From the NCBI RefSeq assembly GCF_021209385.1, contig NZ_JAJOIL010000031.1, positions 16,407 through 80,406 of the forward strand: a stretch of 64,000 bases of DNA, in the 5' to 3' direction. Shown here piece after piece: positions 33,703 to 42,082 of this stretch. Source of the DNA: Seleniivibrio sp. (GTDB lineage: Bacteria; Chrysiogenota; Deferribacteres; Deferribacterales; Geovibrionaceae). The number at the start of each line of letters is the position of its first letter. Position 1 is the first letter of the stretch. A program made the position numbers and the translations under genes. The notes below the pieces were generated by a model. That model saw only the letters and a list, made by a program, of their open reading frames with translations. It was not told the DNA's origin and did no database searches.

Positions 33703-33724
33703 AAAAGGGCACCCGAAAGCGCCC
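33701..33724 (-). terminator. Terminator of the hemerythrin gene
   Basis: Minus-strand GGGC...GCCC stem with a 10-base loop followed by six Ts, 9 bp past the hemerythrin stop. The stem is short, so the call is moderate. Its right side can also serve the convergent plus operon. Confidence 0.65.
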
Positions 33725-33732
33725 GTAATTGC

Positions 33733-34119
33733 TTATGCTCCCATTTTTTCATAAAGCGGATAAAGCTGTATCTCCTCTCTGCGGATACGCATTTTGAGGG
33801 TAGAGACTATTCTGCCCAGTTCTTTTGCGTATTCCATATCGTTTTTTGATGTTTCAAGCCTGTTTATGAAATTCAGAATAGAGCCTGTAAGCCCTTTCAT
33901 TTCCACTGCGAATTCGTTTGCAGTAATCGCTGAACCGCTTTTAGCAAGAACAGGATATAGCTTTGTATCCTCTTTTTGAAGATGGTCGGATAGGAGTTTT
34001 TTACCTTCCAGCAGTTTTCTGCGTCCGGCATCAGTGACAAGTCCGAGATCCTGTGTCTCCTGAAGTATCTTAAGCAGTTGTTCGTGATCCTTTTTGAGTT
34101 CGTTGATAAGAGTGTTCAT
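33733..34119 (-). CDS. Hemerythrin-like (HHE) domain protein
   Basis: Small four-helix protein of 128 residues in the hemerythrin HHE family, which binds a di-iron centre that senses or stores O2 or handles NO or ROS. Putative ligands are the His in ELKKDHEQLL (~12), His and Glu in LSDHLQKEDTKLYPVL (~45-50) and Glu in RREEIQLYPLYEKM at the C-terminus. The last histidine of classical hemerythrins is not obvious, so the metal site may differ. ATG 34119 is chosen over 34131 because GGAGG lies six bases upstream of it. It is a single-gene transcript. Confidence 0.78.
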   Translation of the reverse strand: MNTLINELKKDHEQLLKILQETQDLGLVTDAGRRKLLEGKKLLSDHLQKEDTKLYPVLAKSGSAITANEFAVEMKGLTGSILNFINRLETSKNDMEYAKELGRIVSTLKMRIRREEIQLYPLYEKMGA

Positions 34120-34192
34120 AATAGCCTCCATATTTCTGTTTTCTGAGGCTATAATAGTATTTTTTTGAACGGCTTCCTTTGATTCAGATCAA

Positions 34193-34801
34193 TTATGACC
34201 TGATTATGTTGATTATCCCTGTTTTAATCATTTCAACTCCGAACGCCCCCATGAAGAAAGCGTTGATACGGATAAATATTCCCAGAAATTTATCGAAGGC
34301 TACAGTTATTTTGTCGTTCAGATGGTAGCGGATCACAGCCAGAGTGCCTATAACGATGAATGCAACTGTAGCTGCGGTCAGGTTGACCGCGGTGGCGCCG
34401 ACTGCGCTCATTTTACTGCCCAGCAGGATACATACGGATATAGTGCCTACGCCGGTCATAAAAGGCATTGCTATTTCGGATGCCAGATCGTCCAGACTTC
34501 CGCGTATGTTTATCAGCGCGCGTCCGCCGTGCATGATTGACATCAGGGAGATGCTCAGAAGAACTATTCCGCCGAAGATGCGGAATGAGTTGAAGTCTAT
34601 TTTGAGCATTGTTCTGAACATCCACTCCCCGCCGAATGTGAATATCAGGTTGATCGACAGGGAGATAATGGTCGCTTTGAAAAGGACGCGCAGAAAATCG
34701 CGCTCGGAAAGGTTCTCGCGCACCGGCGCAAGATACATAAAGATACCGATCGGGTTGATGATAGTTACAAGAAACAGCATTTCCTGTACAAAGTTATTCA
34801 T
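34193..34801 (-). CDS. MarC/UPF0056-family membrane protein
   Basis: Integral membrane protein of 202 residues with about six helices. The N-terminal VTIINPIGIFMYLAPV and the later GGIVLLSISLMSIMHG plus AMPFMTGVGTISVCILLG match the MarC/YhgN family. The family was once tied to multidrug resistance, but its function remains undefined. The ATG overlaps the ablB stop as ATGA, so it is the last gene of the ablA-ablB-marC run. Linkage with the osmolyte genes may hint at a transport role. Confidence 0.88.
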   Translation of the reverse strand: MNNFVQEMLFLVTIINPIGIFMYLAPVRENLSERDFLRVLFKATIISLSINLIFTFGGEWMFRTMLKIDFNSFRIFGGIVLLSISLMSIMHGGRALINIRGSLDDLASEIAMPFMTGVGTISVCILLGSKMSAVGATAVNLTAATVAFIVIGTLAVIRYHLNDKITVAFDKFLGIFIRINAFFMGAFGVEMIKTGIINIIRS

Positions 34802-35613
34802 TCGTGTTTATACCATACGTTCATGCTTTCCATGCCTCCGCCGATGTTCGTGTTGTTGAACAGTGTTCCGGTAAAGGTGTAGCCGCATCCTGCGAATGTT
34901 TTGTTCATCCCGTAAGATACGCTTCTTGCTATGGTATAGTAACATTTAACCCCATCGACGGAAAGGCTTTTTTCCAGTTCTTCATTCAATGCCGCTGCCA
35001 GACCGAGCCTGCGGTATTCCTCAAGAGTGGCGAAATCGCTCATTTCCGCATATGTTCTTTCGCTGTCTGTTTCCGCGCTGGCTGCCGCTATGAGCTTTTC
35101 ACCTGAAAAAACACCGTAGTAGCGCATATTTCCAGCCATAGTTTCGCGCAGGTATCCTGATTCATATATTGGGAATGGGTAGGTTTCAAATACCAGTCTG
35201 TAAAGTTCGGCGAGTGCATCGGCGTCATGCTCGGTCAGTTTGCGCATATGCATATCTGTGCTGTGATATCTTATGCCTGTTTTTTCCGCCTCTTTCAGCA
35301 CATCGGATATTATCACGCCGTTTTTGACAGCCATGCGCTCCGCTTTAAGATATTTCACCATAAAAGATACTCTGTTTCCAGATTTAAGGGGGAAAAATGC
35401 TTCGCATGTGTATCCGTTATCAGAGAAAATGCCTGTATGTTTATTCTTAACCTTTGCGATTATTTTTGAGTAGTCCGCTTTCAGAGCCATTGCCTCTGTT
35501 TTTGAGAGATCAGACAGGCTGAAAGCAGAGCCTAATTCTGTCAGGTATACTCTGTCGCTGAATTTTCCGTGATGCATGGAGGCGTTGTATCTGTTTTCCA
35601 ATGTGTCAGTCAT
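34798..35613 (-). CDS. ablB: Beta-lysine N6-acetyltransferase AblB
   Basis: GNAT acetyltransferase of 271 residues that converts beta-lysine to the compatible solute N-epsilon-acetyl-beta-lysine. The C-terminal GNAT core shows [40 protein letters not shown] (~185-225), with the acetyl-CoA loop in [11 protein letters not shown]. The frame opens at 35637, but ATG 35613 has AGGAGGAG directly upstream and overlaps the ablA stop by 8 bases. Pairing with ablA makes the assignment strong. Confidence 0.92.
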   Translation of the reverse strand: MTDTLENRYNASMHHGKFSDRVYLTELGSAFSLSDLSKTEAMALKADYSKIIAKVKNKHTGIFSDNGYTCEAFFPLKSGNRVSFMVKYLKAERMAVKNGVIISDVLKEAEKTGIRYHSTDMHMRKLTEHDADALAELYRLVFETYPFPIYESGYLRETMAGNMRYYGVFSGEKLIAAASAETDSERTYAEMSDFATLEEYRRLGLAAALNEELEKSLSVDGVKCYYTIARSVSYGMNKTFAGCGYTFTGTLFNNTNIGGGMESMNVWYKHE

Positions 35614-36916
35614 TGCTCCTCCTTTTGATGCGTTCATTGTCTTCGGGAATCAGCGCTATCCGTTCGTCATAGTCCGCCATGAGCTTTTCAATACCTACCA
35701 GCGGAAGATATTCCGAGCCTTCTGTGTTGAACTGCAGGTTGCAGTCGGTACAGTTGCGGTCGCAGTATACGGGGGTGTAGCTGTCCGGTTCTTTGTAAGT
35801 GCAGATTATGCCTTCGTAGTTTCGCAATATCACTTTGTTGGTTGACCATGAAACGATGTAGTTCGGTGATACAGGGATTTTTCCGCCGCCGCCGGGAGCG
35901 TCTATGACGTATGTCGGCACTGCAAATCCGCTGGTATGTCCGCGCAGAAGCTCGATTATTTCGATACCCTTGCTGACGGGGGTTCTGAAGTGTGAAAGAC
36001 CTTCGGAAAGGTCACACTGATATATATAATAGGGACGCACGCGATGTTTCACAAGTTTGTGCATCAGTGATTTCATTATCACAGGGCAGTCGTTGACACC
36101 TGAAAGAAGGACAGTCTGGTTGCCCAGCGGTATCCCTGATTTTGTAAGTTTTCTGAGAGCCGCCACAGCGGATTCTGTTATCTCCCTTGGGTGGTTGAAA
36201 TGTGTGTTAATCCAGAGATTGTCATACTTGGACAGAATATCGGCAAGCCTGTCGGTTATTCTGTACGGAAGCACGACAGGCATCCTAGTGCCTATGCGCA
36301 CCACCTCGACGTGAGGGATGGAAGTTATCTCGTCAAGAAGCCATTTTAGTTTGCTGTCGGAAAGCATCAGCGGATCGCCGCCGGATATCAGAACGTCGCG
36401 GACCTCTGTATGTTCCCGGATGTACTGCAGCCCGCCTTCCAGAAGCTCTTTGGACGGGATGGTGTCTCTGTCTCCCACTTTACGTTTTCGTGTGCAGTGT
36501 CGGCAGTACATGGCACACATACTGCTCACATGAAACAGCACTCTGTCAGGGTATCTGTGCGTAATGGAGTGAACGGGGCTGTCATGGTCTTCGCTCAAAG
36601 GGTCTGCCATGTCCCATGTGTCGATATTAAGCTCTTCAACGGAGCAGAATGATTGTCTGAATACCGGATCATCTTTAAGGTTATTTCTGTCGATAAGCGA
36701 GGCGTAGTAGGGGGTGATTGCCATAGGAAATTTTTCGAGGGTTTTCTGCATCATATCCCGTTCCGATCGCTCAAAACGGATGTCCATGATACTCTCGAAA
36801 TCCTCTATGGTGCGGATACTGTGGCGCAGCTGCCATTTCCAGTCTTTCCAGTCGTTAATGTTTGAGTCCGGGTTAAGACTCTCAGCAATTTCCTGCTGAT
36901 GTTTCGTATAAATCAT
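35606..36916 (-). CDS. ablA: Lysine 2,3-aminomutase AblA/KamA
   Basis: Radical-SAM and PLP enzyme that moves the amino group of L-lysine to make beta-lysine. The 436 residues include the cluster motif [16 protein letters not shown] (~133-148), [22 protein letters not shown] and the PLP-lysine motif [15 protein letters not shown] (~335). C-terminal Cys residues in [13 protein letters not shown] (~398-410) match the zinc-binding end of the family. GGAG precedes ATG 36916. The following ablB gene commits it to osmolyte synthesis rather than lysine fermentation. A consensus sigma70 promoter lies upstream. Confidence 0.95.
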   Translation of the reverse strand: MIYTKHQQEIAESLNPDSNINDWKDWKWQLRHSIRTIEDFESIMDIRFERSERDMMQKTLEKFPMAITPYYASLIDRNNLKDDPVFRQSFCSVEELNIDTWDMADPLSEDHDSPVHSITHRYPDRVLFHVSSMCAMYCRHCTRKRKVGDRDTIPSKELLEGGLQYIREHTEVRDVLISGGDPLMLSDSKLKWLLDEITSIPHVEVVRIGTRMPVVLPYRITDRLADILSKYDNLWINTHFNHPREITESAVAALRKLTKSGIPLGNQTVLLSGVNDCPVIMKSLMHKLVKHRVRPYYIYQCDLSEGLSHFRTPVSKGIEIIELLRGHTSGFAVPTYVIDAPGGGGKIPVSPNYIVSWSTNKVILRNYEGIICTYKEPDSYTPVYCDRNCTDCNLQFNTEGSEYLPLVGIEKLMADYDERIALIPEDNERIKRRSND

Positions 36917-36965
36917 AGTATCTCCGTGTTTAATAAATTCAACATATAAAATTTATGCATGAAAT

Positions 36966-36994
36966 ATATTATGCGAAAATTTCTGTTTTGTCAA
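36966..36994 (-). promoter_or_regulatory. Sigma70-type promoter of ablA-ablB-marC
   Basis: Minus-strand TTGACA (36989-36994), 17-base spacer and TAATAT (36966-36971), about 50 bp upstream of the ablA start. It is a near-consensus element. Confidence 0.75.
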
Positions 36995-37081
36995 GTTAAG
37001 TGCGAATTATAATTAACATTACATTGTGTTGAAATCCTTTCCATAGTGGTGTAGTGTCATTTAAAAATTACGAGGTTATTT

Positions 37082-37633
37082 ATGAAAAAGAGAATTTTTT
37101 CTATTGCAGCTTTCGTTGTAATCTTCTTTGCAGTGTACTTTGCGTCCCCCTTTTATGCGTTATATTCAATAAGGTCGGCTGGGGAAGAGGGCAATGCCGA
37201 GAAGCTTTCAGGATATGTCGATTATCCTAAATTAAGAGAAAATCTTAAAGCAACTTTTAATGCTAAAGTTGCCGAAGAGCTTGCAAAAAATGAAGATGCA
37301 GGCGCCTTAGGTGCTCTTGGGTCTGCTTTTGCATCCAGTATTGTGGATCAGCTGGTTGACAGTCTTGTTACTCCGGAAGCTCTTGCTATGGTAATGAAAA
37401 ACGGAATAAAGGCAAAAGATGAGAATGTGGATGCCGGACAGTCTGATGATGATCAGGGAACGGAAAACACTGCGTCTGCAAAAGATTCTGCAAAATCTAC
37501 GGATTATTCGAGCGGTTACAGAAGCCTGAATAAATTTGCGTTCACAATCACACAGGACGGTGACGATCCGGTAAGCATGATATTTGAAAGAAACGGACTG
37601 TTTTCGTGGAAACTGGTGGAAATGGAAATTTAA
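37082..37633 (+). CDS. DUF2939-type exported protein
   Basis: 183-residue protein with an N-terminal hydrophobic segment (~5-24) that may anchor it, followed by the DUF2939 pattern: SPFYALYSIRSAGEEGNAEKLSGYVDYPKLRENLKATFNA (~22-61), VTPEALAMVMKNG, then an acidic low-complexity insert (~118-140, Asp/Asn/Ser rich) and a final FAFTITQDGDDPVSMIFERNGLFSWKLVEMEI. The family has no known function. It has its own terminator, so it is not in one transcript with the two genes downstream. Confidence 0.8.
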   Translation: MKKRIFSIAAFVVIFFAVYFASPFYALYSIRSAGEEGNAEKLSGYVDYPKLRENLKATFNAKVAEELAKNEDAGALGALGSAFASSIVDQLVDSLVTPEALAMVMKNGIKAKDENVDAGQSDDDQGTENTASAKDSAKSTDYSSGYRSLNKFAFTITQDGDDPVSMIFERNGLFSWKLVEMEI

Positions 37634-37668
37634 TTCAGTTATCCAGCATTTTTACTTAAATCATCATT

Positions 37669-37717
37669 GAAAGCCGACTTAAGCTCTTTTCATAAAAGAA
37701 GTTTAGTCGGCTTTTTT
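37669..37717 (+). terminator. Intrinsic terminator after the DUF2939 gene
   Basis: Long stem AAGCCGACTTAA...TTTAGTCGGCTT followed by a T run. Confidence 0.85.
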
Positions 37718-37792
37718 CCATCATTAAAAATCAAAATACTTTATTACTCATATAGTGAACTTTTGTGCTGTCTCATGATCAATGTTTTCTAT

Positions 37793-37822
37793 TTGACAAT
37801 TAATTAAACAGGTGGGTATGAT
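37793..37822 (+). promoter_or_regulatory. Sigma70-type promoter of the small-protein/lipase pair
   Basis: TTGACA (37793-37798), 18-base spacer, TATGAT (37817-37822), 31 bp upstream of the ATG at 37854. Confidence 0.7.
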
Positions 37823-37853
37823 TGTATATCCTGATTATGAAAGGAGGCTCAAT

Positions 37854-38717
37854 ATGGGTAGTGACAAACCCGGGATCAGCTTATTGCCTGTGGAGGCGTA
37901 TTCTCTGGATTCTGCCTATGTAGTTCCAAACTCCACCCACTCTTTTGTCGTTGGCAAGAACGACAGAAGCATCCAGTGGACGAATTTCGGGAGGGGCTGG
38001 GGAACTTCGGATCCGAAAACACTGGTTGCCACTGTAAACACCTACAAGGAATGGCTCATGACCTATGTTCCGCCCGGCACGGAAGGAACCAAAGGCGGGA
38101 TACATTTCTGCGTGAACGGTGTGTGTCACACTCTGGCAAATAGAGAGCTGCTTGTTGCCGATGCATCGGCGGATGTGCGTCAGGCGGCAAAAGACGAATA
38201 TGCGGTCTTCTTTTTCGGAAAATACGGAATGGGGCTTGATCAGCTCAGACAGCTTCTTGTAAATGCTTATAATACTGTCACCGCGGGTTACGCTGATAAT
38301 CTGAACGCTTACAACACGGTGATGAACAGGCTTAACAATTATATTGATGACGAGCTTCTGGCATGGCGTAAAATTGCTATTGATGAGGCAGGGATAGATG
38401 TGGACGGTATTCTGGCGAAAAGCCCGCAGGCAGGGCTTGAAATAGCCAGACAGCGTTTGCAGGCTTATGTGACGGCAAGAGAGGCGATATATGCTAATTA
38501 TCTCGCCGGCAGACTGGATCAGCACGGAGTGCAGCTTAAAATTAAGTCTACAATACTTCAGCATACTTCGGATTATCTGAACTGGCTCAGCACTATACAC
38601 TATATCAGCGAGTCGGATAAAAACACCTATATCAATCGTATCTCCGCGTTTCTCGACAGATATATACAGAGTGTACGCGCTATGGCTCTGCATGTCGAAA
38701 GCGGAAATATGCTTTAA
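37854..38717 (+). CDS. Unknown protein sharing a domain with the adjacent lipase C-terminus
   Basis: 287-residue protein with no recognisable named family, signal peptide or membrane helix. ATG 37854 is selected because GGAGG lies six bases upstream; a GTG frame extends to 37812. Its residues ~75-270 align by eye with residues ~460-690 of the next gene's product. Shared features are NG-x-x-H-x-x-ANR-x-LL (here NGVCHTLANRELL), FFGKYGMG versus IYGKFGFG, ELLAWRKIAIDEAGIDVDGILAKSPQAG versus ELQAWRYILINVFGISNLDALLAQYPHAA, and IYANYLAGR versus IYQGR. It sits 12 bp upstream of the lipase gene. It could be a partner, inhibitor or paralogous effector; none of these is shown. Confidence 0.72.
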   Translation: MGSDKPGISLLPVEAYSLDSAYVVPNSTHSFVVGKNDRSIQWTNFGRGWGTSDPKTLVATVNTYKEWLMTYVPPGTEGTKGGIHFCVNGVCHTLANRELLVADASADVRQAAKDEYAVFFFGKYGMGLDQLRQLLVNAYNTVTAGYADNLNAYNTVMNRLNNYIDDELLAWRKIAIDEAGIDVDGILAKSPQAGLEIARQRLQAYVTAREAIYANYLAGRLDQHGVQLKIKSTILQHTSDYLNWLSTIHYISESDKNTYINRISAFLDRYIQSVRAMALHVESGNML

Positions 38718-38729
38718 CGGAGTTTATTG

Positions 38730-40805
38730 ATGGAAAAGTTATATTTGCCTATAAAACGAGGTCTGCTCAAGGCTGTGCCTGTATTGAGTGACAGCATGTA
38801 TGTGAAAGCGTCGTCAGAAATCGACGATGTGCTCAAAAAGATAAAGGATCTGGAACAGCAGTATTTGAAGAATCCTTCCAGTGTTTCTCAGAACGACGCG
38901 ACAGTTATCATAAAACAGACTTATACCGTCGCCATAGAGATGTTTGAGGATAAGATACGTTCCGGCTTTTCACTTCTGCCGGAGGAACAGGCTATACTCG
39001 ACCTTTGCAGAAGGGAAGTGAGCCGTCCGCAGATGCTCAAGGGAGTTCTGGGGCTTCTTTTCCATTCGATAAGCAGGATAAGGGACGTTGTTGACGACCT
39101 TAAAGAATGGTTCGGGCTATCTTCGGATGATGATATAGCGGGGAGGTATCTTGCGCAGGCAGGCGACGTTCTGCTGCCGCAGTACAGAAGCCTGATTCAG
39201 GGCTGTTTTACCGCCATTCAGGATTTTTTCACAAGGGTTTTTGAACCGGAAATTCTTAATATAGCGGCTGCGCAGCTTGAGGCGGCTCTTTTCTATCAGG
39301 TTAAGCGTACGAATATTGATAAACCTATGGCATCCCTTATGCTTACTTTCGCAGATTTCGCCTATTCAGGAATAGATGCTTCAAAAAGCGGCGGTTATGT
39401 AAACCTGAAGAAAGCGGAACTGCCTTCATATCTCCAGCCTGTATACGACGAAACCAAAGGACTTATCACCAGTTCCAGAGGGCTCAGGGCATGGCTTGGT
39501 AAAAAGGATAATAATATTGTAGTGTCCTTTTCCGGTACAGACAGCCTTGACATGGTGTATGCGGACATAGAACAGCTTTCCGCACCCAGTCTGCTTTATC
39601 TGAAATCGGCAGGTTTGCTTAAGATCATTCTGGACAGTAATCCGGGTAAAAACTTTTATATCACGGGACATTCCCTTGGCGGTGGACTTACTCAGTTTTC
39701 TCTGACGGCAAACGCATCGGGAAACATCAGCCGCATGTCCGGTTTCGGGTATAATCCGGCGGGGCTTTCGGAAATATCTATGATCCATCTTAAAAGCGAC
39801 AGGATGGGGCAGGCTAAGAACAATATAGAGATATTTATGACCGCTTATGACCCTGTTTCGACTTTCGGAGGAAAGCTCGGCTGTCTTATCACTTTGCCGA
39901 AGTCAACCCACAACGGACACGGCATAAAGGATCTGATGGAGTGCATGGTGCTGTACCTTAATACAACGGCTGTTCTTAAGTCTTTTGAACTGATGAACAT
40001 ACTCGGATATGAATATGTTAAGGATGATTTCATCCCATATGTAAAATGTGTAGGACTTAAAGATTCTGTTTCAGAAAACTACTGGTCATGTTTCAATCCC
40101 GATTATAAATCAGGCATGACGAAAACTTTTGCTTCCGTTCAGGTTTCAAAATCCCTTCTGAACATGCTTCAGCAACCGAATGTTTCTTCCGATTACTGTG
40201 CGGGAGTATATAACAAGTTCAACGGATGCAGCCATTCAGCCGCGAACAGACTTCTTCTGGCGTCCTCCGGACAGGCTCCGGATTCCGTCAGTTCAACCGG
40301 AGATGCGCACGCGGCGATAATCTACGGAAAATTCGGCTTCGGTAAGAAAGCGTTCGTTGACCTGCTGACCAAGGCGTTTGTGGAGAGTTCCTCGGTTTAT
40401 GACGAATCCAGAAGCACATACGAGATGGCTTTGGCGGCTGTCAGAAACCCATTCCCTTATGAATTGCAGGCATGGCGCTACATACTTATAAACGTGTTCG
40501 GGATAAGCAATCTTGATGCTCTTTTGGCTCAATACCCTCATGCTGCGAAAGAACTTGAAAGTATGCTGATCAAGTTTGCTTCGGATAAGGAAGACCTGTT
40601 TGCTTCAATTTATCAGGGCAGAGCGCCGGATCAGGATCAGAAGAACAGACTTGGCGCCGGACTGGAACAGCTTGCCGTCAGCAGTACAAACCAGCTTCTC
40701 GATCAGGCAGTTACATACGGTATTATGTCAGGTGACCAGCGTAATATTGTGAAACAGTACATCGCAGATTTTTGCAGTCAGGTAAGAAGGGCTATCGCTA
40801 GTTAA
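38730..40805 (+). CDS. Class-3-type lipase with N-terminal helical and novel C-terminal domain
   Basis: 691-residue protein in three parts. Residues ~1-200 are mostly helical with no signal peptide. Residues ~200-405 are an alpha/beta-hydrolase resembling lipase class 3: VVSFSGTDSLDMV (oxyanion region), FYITGHSLGGGLTQFSL with nucleophile Ser near 315, MTAYDPVSTFGG with a candidate Asp near 374 and STHNGHGI with a candidate His near 397. Residues ~455-690 are a domain shared with the upstream small protein. CGGAG precedes ATG 38730. The absence of an export signal and the multi-domain build resemble contact- or secretion-dependent phospholipase effectors, but no secretion genes are in the window. 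The substrate is unknown. Confidence 0.8.
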   Translation: MEKLYLPIKRGLLKAVPVLSDSMYVKASSEIDDVLKKIKDLEQQYLKNPSSVSQNDATVIIKQTYTVAIEMFEDKIRSGFSLLPEEQAILDLCRREVSRPQMLKGVLGLLFHSISRIRDVVDDLKEWFGLSSDDDIAGRYLAQAGDVLLPQYRSLIQGCFTAIQDFFTRVFEPEILNIAAAQLEAALFYQVKRTNIDKPMASLMLTFADFAYSGIDASKSGGYVNLKKAELPSYLQPVYDETKGLITSSRGLRAWLGKKDNNIVVSFSGTDSLDMVYADIEQLSAPSLLYLKSAGLLKIILDSNPGKNFYITGHSLGGGLTQFSLTANASGNISRMSGFGYNPAGLSEISMIHLKSDRMGQAKNNIEIFMTAYDPVSTFGGKLGCLITLPKSTHNGHGIKDLMECMVLYLNTTAVLKSFELMNILGYEYVKDDFIPYVKCVGLKDSVSENYWSCFNPDYKSGMTKTFASVQVSKSLLNMLQQPNVSSDYCAGVYNKFNGCSHSAANRLLLASSGQAPDSVSSTGDAHAAIIYGKFGFGKKAFVDLLTKAFVESSSVYDESRSTYEMALAAVRNPFPYELQAWRYILINVFGISNLDALLAQYPHAAKELESMLIKFASDKEDLFASIYQGRAPDQDQKNRLGAGLEQLAVSSTNQLLDQAVTYGIMSGDQRNIVKQYIADFCSQVRRAIAS

Positions 40806-40831
40806 ATTGAACGATTCAGATTTGTCGGCAT

Positions 40832-40952
40832 AAGATGGCGCCGATATCCTTCGGCGTCATCTTGTGATATATAAAAGGAAGGCCGGCCTCCTGCCGGCAC
40901 TCACAGTGAGCTCCGTCTCAGTGGCGCGGTTGTTCCGCTACCGATGAGAGTA
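40832..40952. other. Cluster of GC-rich hairpins between lipase and EamA genes
   Basis: Three or more successive inverted repeats in 120 bp of GC-rich sequence. These are AAGATG-GCGCCGA/TTCGGCG-CATCTT (40832-40862), GCCGGC-CTCCT-GCCGGC (about 40882-40898), CTCAC-A-GTGAG (about 40900-40910), and a CTCA...GCGG/CCGC...TGAG arm (about 40918-40948). One may terminate the convergent EamA gene (minus strand, TTCCTTTT tail). The rest is unexplained. Confidence 0.55.
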
Positions 40953-40960
40953 TTATCAAG

Positions 40961-41800
40961 TTACATGCCAATTTTAATAAGAACTATTCCAGCCATGATG
41001 ATGATTGTGCCTAAGATCTTGTAAAGAGTGAACTTTTCCTTGAAAAACATGATGCCCATAATGACTCCGAACAGCGTGCTGATCTGTCTTATCGCTGACG
41101 CATAGGAAAGGTTTACCATGTTCAGACCGTAGCGGTAGGAAATAAATGACGCAAATACCACAAGTCCTGCAAAAAGAACCCACCATCTGTCTTTCTTAAT
41201 ATAATTAAACGTAATTTCGCCACGGCGTATAGAATATCCAAATATGAACATTGTCATAAACAATGACATCGAATAGACATACAGTATGAAATTGCCTCCA
41301 GAAACACCTTTCTTATCCATAAGAGCACCGAAGGAATAGAAGAAGGCGCCGGCAAGTGCAAAAAACGCTCCTTTTCCAAATTCACCCCACTTACCTTTGA
41401 CGCGGTTTAGAACAGCTGTTCCCAAAATGGTCAATATCACACCTATAAGCCCTATAACTGTCAGATGTTCTTTAAGAAAAATTACAGCCCATATAAGGAT
41501 GAAAAAAGGCGAAGCAGTGGTGAGCGGGTAAACAAGTGATACATCAGAATATTTGTAAGCCGTTGAAACCGAAAGATGGTAAATTGAGAAGAAAATAGCC
41601 GCTATAAAGGCGGTTATGACCACACCTTTATCAAAATATAAATAGTCTCTGAAAGCCACAGGATATATCGCCGTGAAGAAGGAAATATTGGCAAAATGCA
41701 TGTAAAAGTTGAATGCATACTTATTTTCTGATCTTTTAAGCAATACATTCCATAATGAATGTGTGAAGGCACTGAAAATTATAAACAAAAATCCTAACAT
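40961..41800 (-). CDS. EamA/DMT-superfamily transporter
   Basis: Drug/metabolite-transporter family permease of 279 residues with ten predicted helices in two EamA repeats. The first repeat ends near ALTV..GTAVLNRVKGKW (~135) and the second near KILGTIIIMAGIVLIKIGM at the C-terminus. YPLTTASPFFILIWAVIFLKE and YASAIRQISTLFGVIMGIMFFKEKFTLYKILG are the repeat-end motifs. The substrate is not predictable. It is convergent with the lipase gene and divergent from citrate synthase. Confidence 0.9.
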   Translation of the reverse strand: MLGFLFIIFSAFTHSLWNVLLKRSENKYAFNFYMHFANISFFTAIYPVAFRDYLYFDKGVVITAFIAAIFFSIYHLSVSTAYKYSDVSLVYPLTTASPFFILIWAVIFLKEHLTVIGLIGVILTILGTAVLNRVKGKWGEFGKGAFFALAGAFFYSFGALMDKKGVSGGNFILYVYSMSLFMTMFIFGYSIRRGEITFNYIKKDRWWVLFAGLVVFASFISYRYGLNMVNLSYASAIRQISTLFGVIMGIMFFKEKFTLYKILGTIIIMAGIVLIKIGM

Positions 41801-42008
41801 TTTTAACCGTTTAAAAATAGATTGAGAAAACGGATTTCAATATTTGAAATGGCGTCTTTTTTATCTCTTTATTTTTCAGATTATGACATAGCTCTGACAT
41901 TCGCGTCAATAATAAATAATTGTCAAACAAGTATAAAGTTGCTCTTTTGCTGGTGTCTTGCTATTGGTATTTTCTATGCATTAATGCACACTGTATACAA
42001 TTTGGGTG

Positions 42009-42037
42009 TTGACATAGGCTATCATCAATGCTAAAAA
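42009..42037 (+). promoter_or_regulatory. Sigma70-type promoter of citrate synthase
   Basis: TTGACA (42009-42014), 17-base spacer, TAAAAA (42032-42037), 45 bp upstream of the ATG. Confidence 0.65.
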
Positions 42038-42082
42038 TAAACACTGTTTAAATCTGACGACAATAAAAGTGGAGGCATTTCA

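Noticed and set aside
37881..38693. 270-codon open frame antisense to the small partner of the lipase
   Set aside because: The plus-strand frame has a ribosome site, a promoter and homology to the lipase C-terminus. The antisense frame has none.
41822..42034. 70-codon frame between the EamA and citrate synthase genes
   Set aside because: No ribosome site, and it overlaps the citrate synthase promoter. No similarity recognised.
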